33,068 bases of DNA from an uncultured Oscillospiraceae bacterium. GTDB lineage: Bacteria > Bacillota > Clostridia > Oscillospirales > Oscillospiraceae. The translations under genes were made by a program, and so were the position numbers. This document shows positions 1-7,102 of this stretch, piece after piece; within the stretch, counting starts at the first letter, position 1; every line of letters starts with the position of its first letter. The stretch spans positions 1 to 33,068 of the forward strand of contig CANQSJ010000004.1 of NCBI GenBank assembly GCA_947626495.1. Direction: 5' to 3'. Under the pieces are notes generated by a model. The model had not been told where the DNA came from, ran no database searches, and saw nothing but the letters and a program-made list of their open reading frames with translations.

Positions 1-2
1 GG

Positions 3-653
3 GGCTACGACGACAGCGGCATCATGGAGCAGAACTGCATCATCCACGACCTGGACATCGACTGGATGGGCCAGTGGATCAACCTGCAGCTGGTGTACAA
101 CATGCTCACCGAGGACGAGGACCGGAACCAGAAATCCCTGGAGACCGCCATGGAGCACTTCGGCATCGAGCAGACCCGCGTGGCCCACGACGCCCTGGGC
201 GACGCCTATAACACCGCCCTCGTCTGCTCCCGGCTGGATCTGGCCCGGGGGCTGGCCAATTACGACCAACTGCTCCGCCAGCTCTCCCGCAAGCCCCAGG
301 GCGGCGACGGCGGCAGCGGTCCCAAGCCCATCGAGCACAGCGTGTCCGCCTCCTACCCCACCCGGGAGGCTCTCTGGGAGGCGGCGGGAGAGGCGCAGGC
401 CGTGTGTCCCGTGTGCGGCATGGTCCTGGAGCGCACCCGCTGGATCAGCCAGGGGGACCACCGGTACATGTCCCTCGCCCAGTGTCCGGAGCACGGAGCC
501 TACCTCTGCCGCATCCGCCTCCGCCACGGGGACGACGGCTCCTGGTACGCCAACCGGCTGCTCTACCAGGCGGATGAGGAGATGGTGGAGGGCTTCCAGG
601 CCCATCAGTCCCGACCCCGCCGCCGCAGACGCCGGGGCAAGGCCGCTCCATAA
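3..653 (+). CDS. DEDDh-family 3'-5' exonuclease, 3' part (5' end outside window)
   Basis: The reading frame is open to the left edge, so only the last 216 residues are seen. The segment VAHDALGDAYNTA carries the His-x4-Asp signature of the third exonuclease motif of the DEDDh (DnaQ/RNase T-like) nucleases, which remove nucleotides from 3' ends using two metal ions. An Asp-rich stretch (DLDIDWM) lies upstream and may belong to motif II. The C-terminal part is not nuclease: it has CPVCGM and later CPEHG, which look like a small zinc-binding unit, and it ends in a run of arginines that could bind nucleic acid. The first Met seen (position 24) is internal, because coding sequence continues upstream of it. 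The substrate is unknown. A terminator hairpin follows at once. Exonuclease fold: fairly sure; zinc unit: inference. Confidence 0.75.
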   Translation, partial: GYDDSGIMEQNCIIHDLDIDWMGQWINLQLVYNMLTEDEDRNQKSLETAMEHFGIEQTRVAHDALGDAYNTALVCSRLDLARGLANYDQLLRQLSRKPQGGDGGSGPKPIEHSVSASYPTREALWEAAGEAQAVCPVCGMVLERTRWISQGDHRYMSLAQCPEHGAYLCRIRLRHGDDGSWYANRLLYQADEEMVEGFQAHQSRPRRRRRRGKAAP

Positions 654-663
654 CGCTTCCCAC

Positions 664-692
664 AGCCCCGGCTCCCTGCCGGGGCTCTTCGC
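664..692 (+). terminator. Terminator-like hairpin after the exonuclease gene
   Basis: AGCCCCGG (664-671) pairs perfectly with CCGGGGCT (679-686) around a 7-base loop and is followed by CTTCGCTTTT. It lies 10 bases after the stop codon of the exonuclease gene. The T tract is interrupted, so termination may be incomplete, but a second hairpin lies just downstream. Confidence 0.6.
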
Positions 693-718
693 TTTTCACC
701 GGCCATCCCCTCGCAGCG

Positions 719-754
719 AAAAAAAGACGGTCCCTCGCGGGGCCGTCTCTTTTT
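719..754. terminator. Bidirectional terminator between exonuclease and xerD
   Basis: AGACGGTCCC (725-734) pairs with GGGGCCGTCT (739-748), with one G-U pair and a TCGC tetraloop. It is flanked by seven A on the left (719-725) and TCTTTTT on the right, so it can end transcripts from both sides. It serves the convergent exonuclease (plus) and xerD (minus) genes. Confidence 0.85.
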
Positions 755-761
755 GTATCGT

Positions 762-1652
762 TCACGCTCTGGGGTGGGCCTTGTTGTACACATCCTTGAG
801 CTTCTTCTTCACCAGCTGGGAATAGATCTGGGTGGAGCTGATGTCCGCGTGGCCCAGCATCTCCTGGATGGAGTGCAGATCCGCGCCGTTTTCCAGCAGA
901 TGGGTGGCGAAGCTGTGGCGCAGGGTGTGGGGCGTGATGTCCTTTTCGATGCCCGCCTTCTGCTGATAGCTCTTGACGATCTTCCAGAATCCCTGGCGGC
1001 TCATGCGCTCGCCGCTGACGTTCACGAACAGCGCCCGCTCGGTGGGGCTGGCGATCATCTCCGGCCGGATGAAGTCGATGTAATCCTTCAGCGCCTTGAC
1101 GGCCTTGGGATACAGCGGAATGGCCCGCACCTTGTCCCGGCCCCGGCAGCTGATGATGCCGGCGGACAGGTTCACGTCCGTCACGTCCAGGCCGATCAGC
1201 TCGCTGACCCGGATGCCCGTGGCGTACAGCAGTTCCAGCATGGCCCGGTCCCGATAGCCCTTTCGGTCGGTGCACTCCGGCTGGCTGAGCAGCAGCTCCA
1301 CCTCCTGGGCGGTGAGGATCTCCGGCAGCTTGTGGGTGGCCTTGTCCGGCACCAGCTTTCCGGTGGGGTTCTGCTCCACGTATCCGTGCAGCTTCATCCA
1401 CACATAGAAATTCTTCAGCGACGCGATATTACGGGAAACCGTGGCAACCGACTTTCCCTCCTCCCGGAGGTGGTCGATGTAATCACTCAGCTCCTCCTCG
1501 CTGGCAGTGACATAATCGCTTCCGTTCTGGTCGTACATATACTCCCCGAACTGGCGGATGTCCCGCAGATAAGAGCTGAGGGTGTTCTTGGAGGCCTTCT
1601 TTTCATCGGCCAAATACCGCTCGTACTTTTCGATGCACTCCTGATTCGTCAT
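762..1652 (-). CDS. xerD: Tyrosine recombinase, XerD-like
   Basis: The 296-residue protein has the two-domain layout of Xer recombinases: an N-terminal SAM-like core-binding domain (about 1-90) and a C-terminal catalytic domain. The full catalytic set is visible: R148 (ATGIRVSEL), K174 (GRDKVR), H242 and R245 (HTLRHSFATHLLENG), H268 (LGHADI) and Y277 (STQIYS). Xer proteins resolve chromosome dimers at dif by strand exchange through the Tyr. Length and motifs fit a housekeeping Xer protein better than a phage integrase. The start at 1652 has GGGAG 10 bases upstream; an in-frame ATG at 1676 has no ribosome site. The gene stands alone with its own promoter and terminator. Whether it is the XerC or XerD partner, or acts alone, cannot be settled from one gene. 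Confidence 0.85.
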   Translation of the reverse strand: MTNQECIEKYERYLADEKKASKNTLSSYLRDIRQFGEYMYDQNGSDYVTASEEELSDYIDHLREEGKSVATVSRNIASLKNFYVWMKLHGYVEQNPTGKLVPDKATHKLPEILTAQEVELLLSQPECTDRKGYRDRAMLELLYATGIRVSELIGLDVTDVNLSAGIISCRGRDKVRAIPLYPKAVKALKDYIDFIRPEMIASPTERALFVNVSGERMSRQGFWKIVKSYQQKAGIEKDITPHTLRHSFATHLLENGADLHSIQEMLGHADISSTQIYSQLVKKKLKDVYNKAHPRA

Positions 1653-1669
1653 CGTGACCACACTCCCGT

Positions 1670-1683
1670 ATGTCATTTGACAT
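1670..1683. repeat. Inverted repeat in the xerD leader
   Basis: ATGTCA (1670-1675), two bases, then TGACAT (1678-1683). It lies between the predicted -10 box and the ribosome site of xerD. The half-site ATGTCA recurs at 1744-1749 and 1774-1779 in the same A+T-rich upstream region. It could be an operator or a recombinase contact; function is unknown. Confidence 0.4.
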
Positions 1684-1942
1684 AATTATCGTATGCTCAC
1701 TATACAACAAATTCAAAGAGTAATCAAGAGATTTTTTCAAAAAATGTCATTTTTGTTACTTTTAACATCGTTTATGTCAACTCAATTTTTAATTAAGTTA
1801 CATTTTGTAATTTTAATTTTCCGATATTTCCGGGTTTTTCTCTATTTGTGGTATCAATAATTACATTTTATAACGAGATTTTGTGTTTCTGTTACCTTTT
1901 ATGTGTACCCCTGTACTAAATACGTACTGTTATTAATTTTGC
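1684..1942. other. A+T-rich intergenic region with a dif-like 28-mer
   Basis: Between xerD and the small membrane-protein gene the base composition turns strongly A+T-rich, unlike the flanking genes. It holds no credible gene. It contains the xerD promoter, three copies of GTTAC followed by a T-rich run (1755, near 1797 and near 1891), and a 28-base stretch at 1755-1782. Bases 1772-1782 (TTATGTCAACT) match 10 of 11 bases of the right arm of the Bacillus-type dif site as I recall it. A 6-base centre precedes them, and the left arm is poorly matched (about 6 of 11). This is a weak candidate recombination site placed next to a Xer gene. Confidence 0.3.
1699..1727 (-). promoter_or_regulatory. Promoter of xerD
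   Basis: On the minus strand TTGATT (1722-1727) and TATAGT (1699-1704) are separated by exactly 17 bases, a good vegetative sigma-factor match. Transcription would start near 1692, about 40 bases before the xerD start codon. Confidence 0.75.
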
Positions 1943-2344
1943 CTAACGTCTGCGCCTTCTATGTGCATTTTGACGAATCGAGAGCAGCGTTCCCAGCAAA
2001 ACACCCGCCGCTACGGCCGCTGTCAGCGCCCCCAGCCAAGGACCGAAGGCGCATCGGCCGCCCCCCAGGGCGCAGCCCAGCGCCGCCAGGATCACATAAC
2101 CGCCGCCCAGCGCCCCGCCGGTGGCCATGGCCTGCCGGCCGCGGGCGCGGCCGATGACGGCGGTGGGGACCAGCACCCCGACGCCTGCGCATACCGCCGC
2201 CAGGATCCATCCCAGGCTCTGGGGCAGCGCCTCCGCCCGGATGGCCCAGGCAAAGGGCAGCGCCAGCAGCGCCGTCAGCGCCAGGGCGCACCCCTCCCCC
2301 ATCGCCACACACGCGGCGAAGGACTTCTTTTTCAGAAACGACAT
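1943..2344 (-). CDS. Small integral membrane protein, TIGR04086-like
   Basis: The 133-residue protein has four hydrophobic segments (about 15-37, 42-62, 72-92 and 100-121), a Lys-rich start (KKKSF) and a tail of five arginines, giving a polytopic membrane protein with basic, probably cytoplasmic ends. Size, small-residue-rich helices and position directly after yajC match TIGR04086, a family of unknown function in Firmicutes. That assignment rests on recall and context. The ribosome site GGGGGG lies just before the ATG and is inside an intergenic hairpin (2353-2391), so translation may depend on opening that structure. It is the last gene of the queA-tgt-yajC direction. No catalytic motif is visible. 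Confidence 0.65.
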   Translation of the reverse strand: MSFLKKKSFAACVAMGEGCALALTALLALPFAWAIRAEALPQSLGWILAAVCAGVGVLVPTAVIGRARGRQAMATGGALGGGYVILAALGCALGGGRCAFGPWLGALTAAVAAGVLLGTLLSIRQNAHRRRRR

Positions 2345-2352
2345 AGAAACAT

Positions 2353-2391
2353 CCCCCCGTAAATAGGCTGTTCAAGCCTATTCACAGGGGG
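2353..2391 (-). promoter_or_regulatory. Hairpin covering the ribosome site of the TIGR04086-like gene
   Basis: AATAGGCT (2362-2369) and AGCCTATT (2375-2382) form a perfect 8-bp stem with a 5-base loop. An outer pairing of CCCCC (2353-2358) with GGGGG (2387-2391) extends it across short internal loops. Read on the minus strand, the second outer arm is the G-run that serves as ribosome site of the downstream gene. No T tract follows, so translational control or RNA processing is more likely than termination. Confidence 0.5.
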
Positions 2392-2415
2392 ACGGGAATA
2401 TACGCGCTCAGCGGC

Positions 2416-2805
2416 TCACCGGGGCTCCTCGGTCTGCTTGCCCACGCTGGATACGGACCACTTGGTCAGGTGCAGCCGGACGCGGTCCTCGCTGGTCTCG
2501 ATGACGATGGAGTTCTCCTTCACGCTTACCACCTTGCCCATGATACCGCCGATGGTGGTGATGGTGTCGCCCACAGACAGGTTGTCCCGCATTTGCTGGG
2601 CCTGCTTTTTCTTCTTGTTCTCCGGACGGATCAGCAGGAAGTAGAACACCGCGATCATGGCGACCATCATGATGACCATCTGGAGCGTGGAGCCGGCGGG
2701 GGCTTCACCGGTGCCGGAAGCGGGCGCGCAGCCGGAGACCACCGTCACAGCCAGGACCACCATAAGCACCAACGCAAAAACCTTGAACAGGCGGGAATAT
2801 TTCAT
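2416..2805 (-). CDS. yajC: YajC, accessory subunit of the Sec translocase, with lipoprotein-like N-terminus
   Basis: The 129-residue protein has the YajC core: a membrane helix (about 42-58) ending in LLIRPENKKKKQ, then the conserved segment RDNLSVGDTITTIGGIMGKV and a short beta domain. YajC joins SecD/SecF at the SecYEG channel. Unlike classical YajC it begins with a second hydrophobic segment (8-24) ending in the lipobox VVSGC (Cys26), so it may be lipid-anchored as well as membrane-spanning. The start at 2805 is set by GGAGG 7 bases upstream; the frame is open further upstream but without a ribosome site. It follows tgt, as in many bacteria, and also has a perfect consensus promoter within the 3' end of tgt. 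Confidence 0.9.
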   Translation of the reverse strand: MKYSRLFKVFALVLMVVLAVTVVSGCAPASGTGEAPAGSTLQMVIMMVAMIAVFYFLLIRPENKKKKQAQQMRDNLSVGDTITTIGGIMGKVVSVKENSIVIETSEDRVRLHLTKWSVSSVGKQTEEPR

Positions 2806-2833
2806 TATGTGTACCTCCAAAAAAGTTGCTTTT

Positions 2834-2862
2834 ATTATAAAATTTTTATATGCGGGTGTCAA
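2834..2862 (-). promoter_or_regulatory. Perfect consensus promoter for yajC inside the end of tgt
   Basis: On the minus strand TTGACA (2857-2862), a 17-base spacer and TATAAT (2834-2839) match the vegetative consensus at all 12 bases. The -35 box lies within the last codons of tgt and the -10 box just after its stop. The start would be near 2827, leaving a leader of about 22 bases before yajC. Confidence 0.85.
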
Positions 2863-3979
2863 GCAGTTTCGCATATTTTGCCCGGTAAGCGGCAAAGACG
2901 CCCCTGTCCAGGGCCTCGCGGATCTCTGTCATCAGGTTGTTGTAAAACCAGAGGTTGTGCATCACCGCCAGCCGCAGGCCCAGAGCCTCCTCCGCCTTGA
3001 TGAGGTGGCGCAGATAGGCCCGGCTGTATCGCCGGCACACGGGGCAGCCGCAGGCCGGGTCGATGGGGCTCTCGTCCCGGGCGTACTTCTCGTTTTTCAG
3101 ATTGATGATGCCCGCCTTGGTGAACAGGTGGGCGTGCCGGCCGTTGCGGGCGGGCATGACGCAGTCAAACAGGTCCACCCCCCGCCATACGCCCTCGATG
3201 ATGTTCCCCGGCGTGCCCACGCCCATCAGGTACCGGGGCCGGTCCGCGGGCATATACTCCTGCACCAGTTCGATGATGTCGTACATCTGTTGGTGGGTCT
3301 CTCCCACCGCCAACCCGCCGATGGCGTAGCCGGGCAGGTCCAACTGAGCAATGGCCTTCATGTGCTCCACCCGCAGGTCCGGATAGATGCCGCCCTGGTT
3401 GATGCCGAAGAGCATCTGGCCGGGGTTGACCGCGTCCGGCTCGGCGTTATACGCCGCCAGCGCCGCCTTGCAGCGCACCAGCCAGCGGTAGGTGCGTTGG
3501 GTGGCAGCCTCGAAATATTCCCGCGGGGACGGGATCTTCACGCACTCGTCGAAGGCCATGGCGATGTCGCTGCCCAGATTGGCCTGGATACGCATGCTCT
3601 GCTCCGGGCCGATGAACAGATGCCGCCCGTCCACATGGCTCTGGAAGGAGACACCTTCCTCGGTGACCTTGCGCAGCCCCGCCAGGGAGAACACCTGAAA
3701 GCCGCCGCTGTCGGTGAGGATCGGGCCGTTCCAGGTCATGAATTTGTGCAGCCCGCCCATGGCCTTGATGAGCTCATCCCCCGGGCGGACGTGCAGATGA
3801 TAGGCGTTGGACAGCTCCACCTGGGTGCCGATGTCCTCCAGATCCTTGGCGGAGAGCCCGCCCTTGATGGCCGCCACGGTGCCCACGTTCATAAAGGCCG
3901 GGGTCTGCACCGTGCCGTGAGGCGTGGTGAATTCTCCCCGCCGGGCGTGGCCCTCGTCCTGTTTCAAAAGCTTATACAT
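2846..3979 (-). CDS. tgt: tRNA-guanine transglycosylase
   Basis: The 377-residue enzyme exchanges guanine 34 in GUN-anticodon tRNAs for the queuosine precursor preQ1. Visible features include D90 in ILTDSGGFQVFS (general base), the substrate segment GINQGGIYPDLR, GGLAVGE, and D272 in GVDLFDCVMPARNGRHA (nucleophile by homology). The zinc site is C310, C312, C315 and H341 (CGCPVC ... MHNLWFYNN). Length is normal. The ATG is preceded by GGAGG. It starts 18 bases after queA, whose product acts on the Tgt product, so the pair is almost certainly co-transcribed. Its last codons carry the yajC promoter. Very sure. Confidence 0.97.
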   Translation of the reverse strand: MYKLLKQDEGHARRGEFTTPHGTVQTPAFMNVGTVAAIKGGLSAKDLEDIGTQVELSNAYHLHVRPGDELIKAMGGLHKFMTWNGPILTDSGGFQVFSLAGLRKVTEEGVSFQSHVDGRHLFIGPEQSMRIQANLGSDIAMAFDECVKIPSPREYFEAATQRTYRWLVRCKAALAAYNAEPDAVNPGQMLFGINQGGIYPDLRVEHMKAIAQLDLPGYAIGGLAVGETHQQMYDIIELVQEYMPADRPRYLMGVGTPGNIIEGVWRGVDLFDCVMPARNGRHAHLFTKAGIINLKNEKYARDESPIDPACGCPVCRRYSRAYLRHLIKAEEALGLRLAVMHNLWFYNNLMTEIREALDRGVFAAYRAKYAKLLDTRI

Positions 3980-3997
3980 ACTGCCTCCGCTGTGTTG

Positions 3998-5020
3998 TCA
4001 TTGAATGAACATGGCGTCGCCGAAGGAGAAGAAGCGGTATTCCCGCTCCACGGCCTGCCTGTATGCCTCCAGGATGTGCTCCCGGCCCGCCAGGGCGGAC
4101 ACCAGCATCATCAGCGTGGAGCCCGGCAGATGGAAATTGGTGATCAGCCCGTCGATGCACTTGAACCGATAGCCGGGGTAGATGAAAATGCTGGTCCAGC
4201 CGCCCTCGGCCCGCAGCACCCCGTCCTCGCCGGTGAAGCTCTCCAGCGTCCGGCAGCTGGTGGTGCCCACGGCGATGACACGGCCGCCGGCGGCATGGGT
4301 GCGATTCACCGCATCCGCCGTCTCCTGGGGCACGACACAGTACTCCGAGTGCATCTCGTGGTCCTCGACGTTCTCCACCTTCACCGGCCGGAAGGTGCCC
4401 AGGCCCACATGCAGGGTCAAAAACCGGGTATCCACGCCCATGGCGCGGATCTTGTCCAGCAGTTCGTTGGTGAAGTGGAGCCCTGCGGTGGGCGCGGCGG
4501 CGCTGCCGGGATGGACGCTGTAAACGGTCTGATACCGCTCCGGGTCCGCCAGCTGCACCTTGATATAGGGCGGCAGCGGCATCCGGCCCAGACGCTCCAG
4601 GATCTCCAGAAAGATCCCCTCATATTCGAACCGGACGATCCGCTCTCCCCCGGCGGTCACGTCCTCCACGTGGCCGGTCAATTCCCCGTCGGCGAACAGC
4701 ACCGTCTGGCCCGGGCGCATCTTCTTCCCCGGCCGGACCAGGCACTCCCACCGGTCGCCGTCCAGCTGGCGCAGGAGCATCACCTCCACCGCGCCCCCGG
4801 TGGGCCGGGCCCCGATGAGCCGGGCGGGGATCACCCGGGAGTCGTTCATCACAAGACAGTCGCCTGCCCGCAGAAACGCGGGCAGGTCGTAAAAATGTCT
4901 GTGTTCGGTCGCGCCGGTGTTTTTGTCCAGCACCAGCAGCCGGGAGCCGTCCCGGCGCTCCAGAGGCGTCTGGGCAATGAGCCGTTCCGGCAGGTCATAT
5001 ACAAAGTCCGAAGTTTTCAA
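3998..5020 (-). CDS. queA: S-adenosylmethionine:tRNA ribosyltransferase-isomerase
   Basis: The 340-residue QueA transfers and isomerises the ribosyl part of S-adenosylmethionine onto preQ1-tRNA to make epoxyqueuosine. The family opening ([29 protein letters not shown]), [35 protein letters not shown] and the C-terminal [21 protein letters not shown] are all present. The start codon is TTG at 5020, with AGGA 4 bases upstream; the family alignment supports this start and no ATG fits. It begins 6 bases after the stop codon of the SLH/SpoIID gene, and its ribosome site overlaps that stop, which suggests translational coupling. Very sure. Confidence 0.97.
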   Translation of the reverse strand: MKTSDFVYDLPERLIAQTPLERRDGSRLLVLDKNTGATEHRHFYDLPAFLRAGDCLVMNDSRVIPARLIGARPTGGAVEVMLLRQLDGDRWECLVRPGKKMRPGQTVLFADGELTGHVEDVTAGGERIVRFEYEGIFLEILERLGRMPLPPYIKVQLADPERYQTVYSVHPGSAAAPTAGLHFTNELLDKIRAMGVDTRFLTLHVGLGTFRPVKVENVEDHEMHSEYCVVPQETADAVNRTHAAGGRVIAVGTTSCRTLESFTGEDGVLRAEGGWTSIFIYPGYRFKCIDGLITNFHLPGSTLMMLVSALAGREHILEAYRQAVEREYRFFSFGDAMFIQ

Positions 5021-5026
5021 GTGGTC

Positions 5027-6928
5027 CTACGCTCCATACTGCAGACTCGTCCCGGGGAAATAGAAGCCCAGGATGGTCTGGTAATCCTTGTGATAGTATT
5101 TGTCCATGGCGTACGCGCCCCAGGCGCTCAGTCCCACCCGGTGGCTGATCCGCGTCATATAGTTATAGGTGGACGCGCCGCCGATGTCCTGGACGATGGC
5201 CTGCTCGTAGGGGTCGTCCTTGGCCAGCAGATAGGGATAGGGCACGCCGAAACCCTCCTTGGCCGAGAGGACTTGTCCGCCGTTGCAGGCGGAATAGCAG
5301 GCGATGCACACGCTACCGTTGTATGTAAGGAAGACGTTCTCCGTGGCGTCCACCGCCGCGTCGGGGACGGTGTAATCGCTGTCCCGGCCGCTGGTGCCCC
5401 GGCCGTGATAGGTCTGGGCATTGATGCCGTTGAGCAGATCGAAGCCATAGCTGGAGTAGGTGTTCCAGTCGTAGCTCATCACGAAGGACCGGCAGGCGAT
5501 GGCCGCCGCCTTCATGACCTCCGAGGGCCACCAAGTCCCGAACTCCCAGGGCATCACGCCCTTCACATAGTCCTCCAGGCCCACGTAGTTGACCATGGCG
5601 ACGTTGCTGGGCTTGCCGTATGCCGGGCGGAATTCAAAATCGCCGTAATAGCAGTAGCTCTCGTCCTTCGCCGCCACCCTGGTGAGGGGCTTGTCCGCCC
5701 CCACGGCATGGATCGCGAAGGCGCTGGAGGAGGTATACACCACTTCCCCGGCGGCGTTGCACACCGAGAGCGTACCGCCGCTGGCGGTGACGGTGATGGG
5801 GCCCGCGCCGAGAGAGCCGGCGGAGGAGAACACCCGGCCGGACATGGTGCCGTACTCAAAGCCCGTGCCCGTCTCGTTGGTCAGGGTGACCTTGTCCGCG
5901 GAGGTATGGGTGCCGCCCGTCTCCACATAGATGCCCACGCGGATGGTCCTGCTGCGCAGCTGGACCTTGTCGCTGGCAAAGGCAACGGGCGCGTCCACCA
6001 CGCCGAAGGCATCCGGATCCTTGGAGGGAGGCGCGGACGGCGAGGGAGACGGCGAGGGGGACGTGGACGGCGAGGGCGGCGTGCTCTGGCCCGCGCCGGC
6101 GGCGCTCTCAAACCGCTGGAACATGGTAGCCACCTCCGCCCGCGTGGCGGAGCCGGCGGGCTCAAAGCGGCCGCTCTCCCCATAGCCCTTCACCACGCCT
6201 GCCTGCTGCATCACGGCGACGTCGGCCTTGGCCCAGGAGCTGATGGAACTGTCGTCCGGGAAGGTGACGGCGCTCTCCGTCTTGGAGATGGAGAGGCCCA
6301 TCACCGTGGCATAGCGGTTCAAAAGCGCGCACACCTGCTCCCGGGTCACCACCCCGTCGGGGGAGAACCGGTCCGCGCTGCCGTCCCCGGTGACGATGCC
6401 GTACTGATAGGCCCAGATGGCATAGCCGGCGTAGTACTGGCCGTAGTCCACGTCGCTGAAGCCGTGGTACTGCGGCTGCACGTACTGCTCGCTCATATAG
6501 CCTTCCACGCTGCCGTAGCGGACCTTGTACCAGTCGCCGGATTTGCCCGTGAGGGTGACGGCCGCGCCGCGGGAGACGGAGGCGACCGTGTTGTAGCTGG
6601 TGCCGGGCCCCCGGCGGATATTGACGCCGGAGCCTGTCACCGTCGCCGCCCGCCAGGACGCCTCGTCCACGCCGGCGTAACGGCCCAGGACCTTGATGAA
6701 CATCCCGCGGGTCATCACGTCGTTGGGCGAGAAGGTCGTGGCGGACGTGCCGTCAAAGAGATTCCTGTCCACGGCATACTTCACCGCGTCATAATACCAG
6801 TCGCCGCCGGAAACGTCGGTAAAATCGTCTACGGAGGCCGCATTGGCCGGCAGGCCCGTCCAGGGGACGAGCATGACCGCCAGCAGCAGGGCGGATATCG
6901 CGCGCCGCAGCCGTTTTCCCATCGTCAT
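5027..6928 (-). CDS. Secreted S-layer-homology / SpoIID-LytB-type enzyme
   Basis: The 633-residue protein has a signal peptide (about 1-31, cleavage near PANAA), SLH 1 (about 35-88), an SH3-like domain (about 97-155, with VNIRRGPGTSYNTVASVSRG and GDWYKVRYGSVEGYM), SLH 2 (157-210), SLH 3 (222-275), a Pro/Ser linker (282-303) and a SpoIID/LytB region (about 310-633). The last contains YVKGVMPWEFGTWWPSEVMKAAAIACRSF, whose Glu fits the SpoIID catalytic Glu, and a final HRVGLSAWGAYAMD resembling the family motif HGVGMSQWGA. SpoIID enzymes are lytic transglycosylases that cut stripped peptidoglycan; this one is tethered to the wall through SLH, so it is probably not sporulation SpoIID itself. The usual Zn-site His region reads ACYSACNGG here. 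The ribosome site GGAG favours the first ATG. It heads the queA-tgt operon and has a strong promoter at 7011-7039. Confidence 0.88.
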   Translation of the reverse strand: MTMGKRLRRAISALLLAVMLVPWTGLPANAASVDDFTDVSGGDWYYDAVKYAVDRNLFDGTSATTFSPNDVMTRGMFIKVLGRYAGVDEASWRAATVTGSGVNIRRGPGTSYNTVASVSRGAAVTLTGKSGDWYKVRYGSVEGYMSEQYVQPQYHGFSDVDYGQYYAGYAIWAYQYGIVTGDGSADRFSPDGVVTREQVCALLNRYATVMGLSISKTESAVTFPDDSSISSWAKADVAVMQQAGVVKGYGESGRFEPAGSATRAEVATMFQRFESAAGAGQSTPPSPSTSPSPSPSPSAPPSKDPDAFGVVDAPVAFASDKVQLRSRTIRVGIYVETGGTHTSADKVTLTNETGTGFEYGTMSGRVFSSAGSLGAGPITVTASGGTLSVCNAAGEVVYTSSSAFAIHAVGADKPLTRVAAKDESYCYYGDFEFRPAYGKPSNVAMVNYVGLEDYVKGVMPWEFGTWWPSEVMKAAAIACRSFVMSYDWNTYSSYGFDLLNGINAQTYHGRGTSGRDSDYTVPDAAVDATENVFLTYNGSVCIACYSACNGGQVLSAKEGFGVPYPYLLAKDDPYEQAIVQDIGGASTYNYMTRISHRVGLSAWGAYAMDKYYHKDYQTILGFYFPGTSLQYGA

Positions 6929-6970
6929 ACCCGGGCTCCTTTCTTCGCTAAATCACTGCTTGGACAGAGA

Positions 6971-6999
6971 TTGACGGTTTCAATAACCTGTGCTATACT
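6971..6999 (+). promoter_or_regulatory. Promoter of asd
   Basis: TTGACG (6971-6976), a 17-base spacer and TATACT (6994-6999) give a near-consensus promoter. The start would be near 7006, with a leader of about 97 bases. It faces the minus-strand promoter at 7011-7039, so each transcript runs through the other promoter. Confidence 0.75.
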
Positions 7000-7010
7000 C
7001 TTACAGACAT

Positions 7011-7039
7011 ACTATAAACAAAAAATTACAAAATGTCAA
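7011..7039 (-). promoter_or_regulatory. Promoter of the SLH/SpoIID-queA-tgt operon
   Basis: On the minus strand TTGACA (7034-7039), a 17-base spacer and TATAGT (7011-7016) match the consensus at 11 of 12 bases. The start would be near 7004, giving a leader of about 75 bases before the start codon at 6928. Confidence 0.8.
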
Positions 7040-7052
7040 CAATTATGTAACC

Positions 7053-7077
7053 ATGCACACAGTTTCTGTGTCTGCAT
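7053..7077 (+). promoter_or_regulatory. Hairpin in the asd leader
   Basis: ATGCA-CACAG (7053-7062) can pair with CTGTG (7066-7070) and TGCAT (7073-7077) around a TTT loop with a two-base bulge. It lies 13 bases before the AGGAGG ribosome site of asd. It is much too small for a lysine riboswitch; its role is unknown. Confidence 0.4.
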
Positions 7078-7102
7078 AGCCTGTATCAGGAGGTCAGATC
7101 CC

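Noticed and set aside
762-1652. Integrase of a mobile element
   Set aside because: Size and motifs fit a housekeeping Xer protein; no excisionase, attachment repeats or phage genes are near, and the adjacent tRNA at 15.3 kb is far away and intact.
2657-7102. Very long open frame on the plus strand, in frame with asd and antisense to yajC, tgt, queA and the SLH/SpoIID gene
   Set aside because: Minus-strand genes there are certain by family motifs; the plus frame is open because G+C-rich codons rarely give stops on the opposite strand. Its translation is low-complexity His/Gly/Arg/Val-rich with no domains. asd starts at 7103 with its own ribosome site.
7000-7102. Lysine riboswitch in front of asd
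   Set aside because: The leader is about 97 bases, too short for the lysine aptamer, and only one small hairpin is seen.
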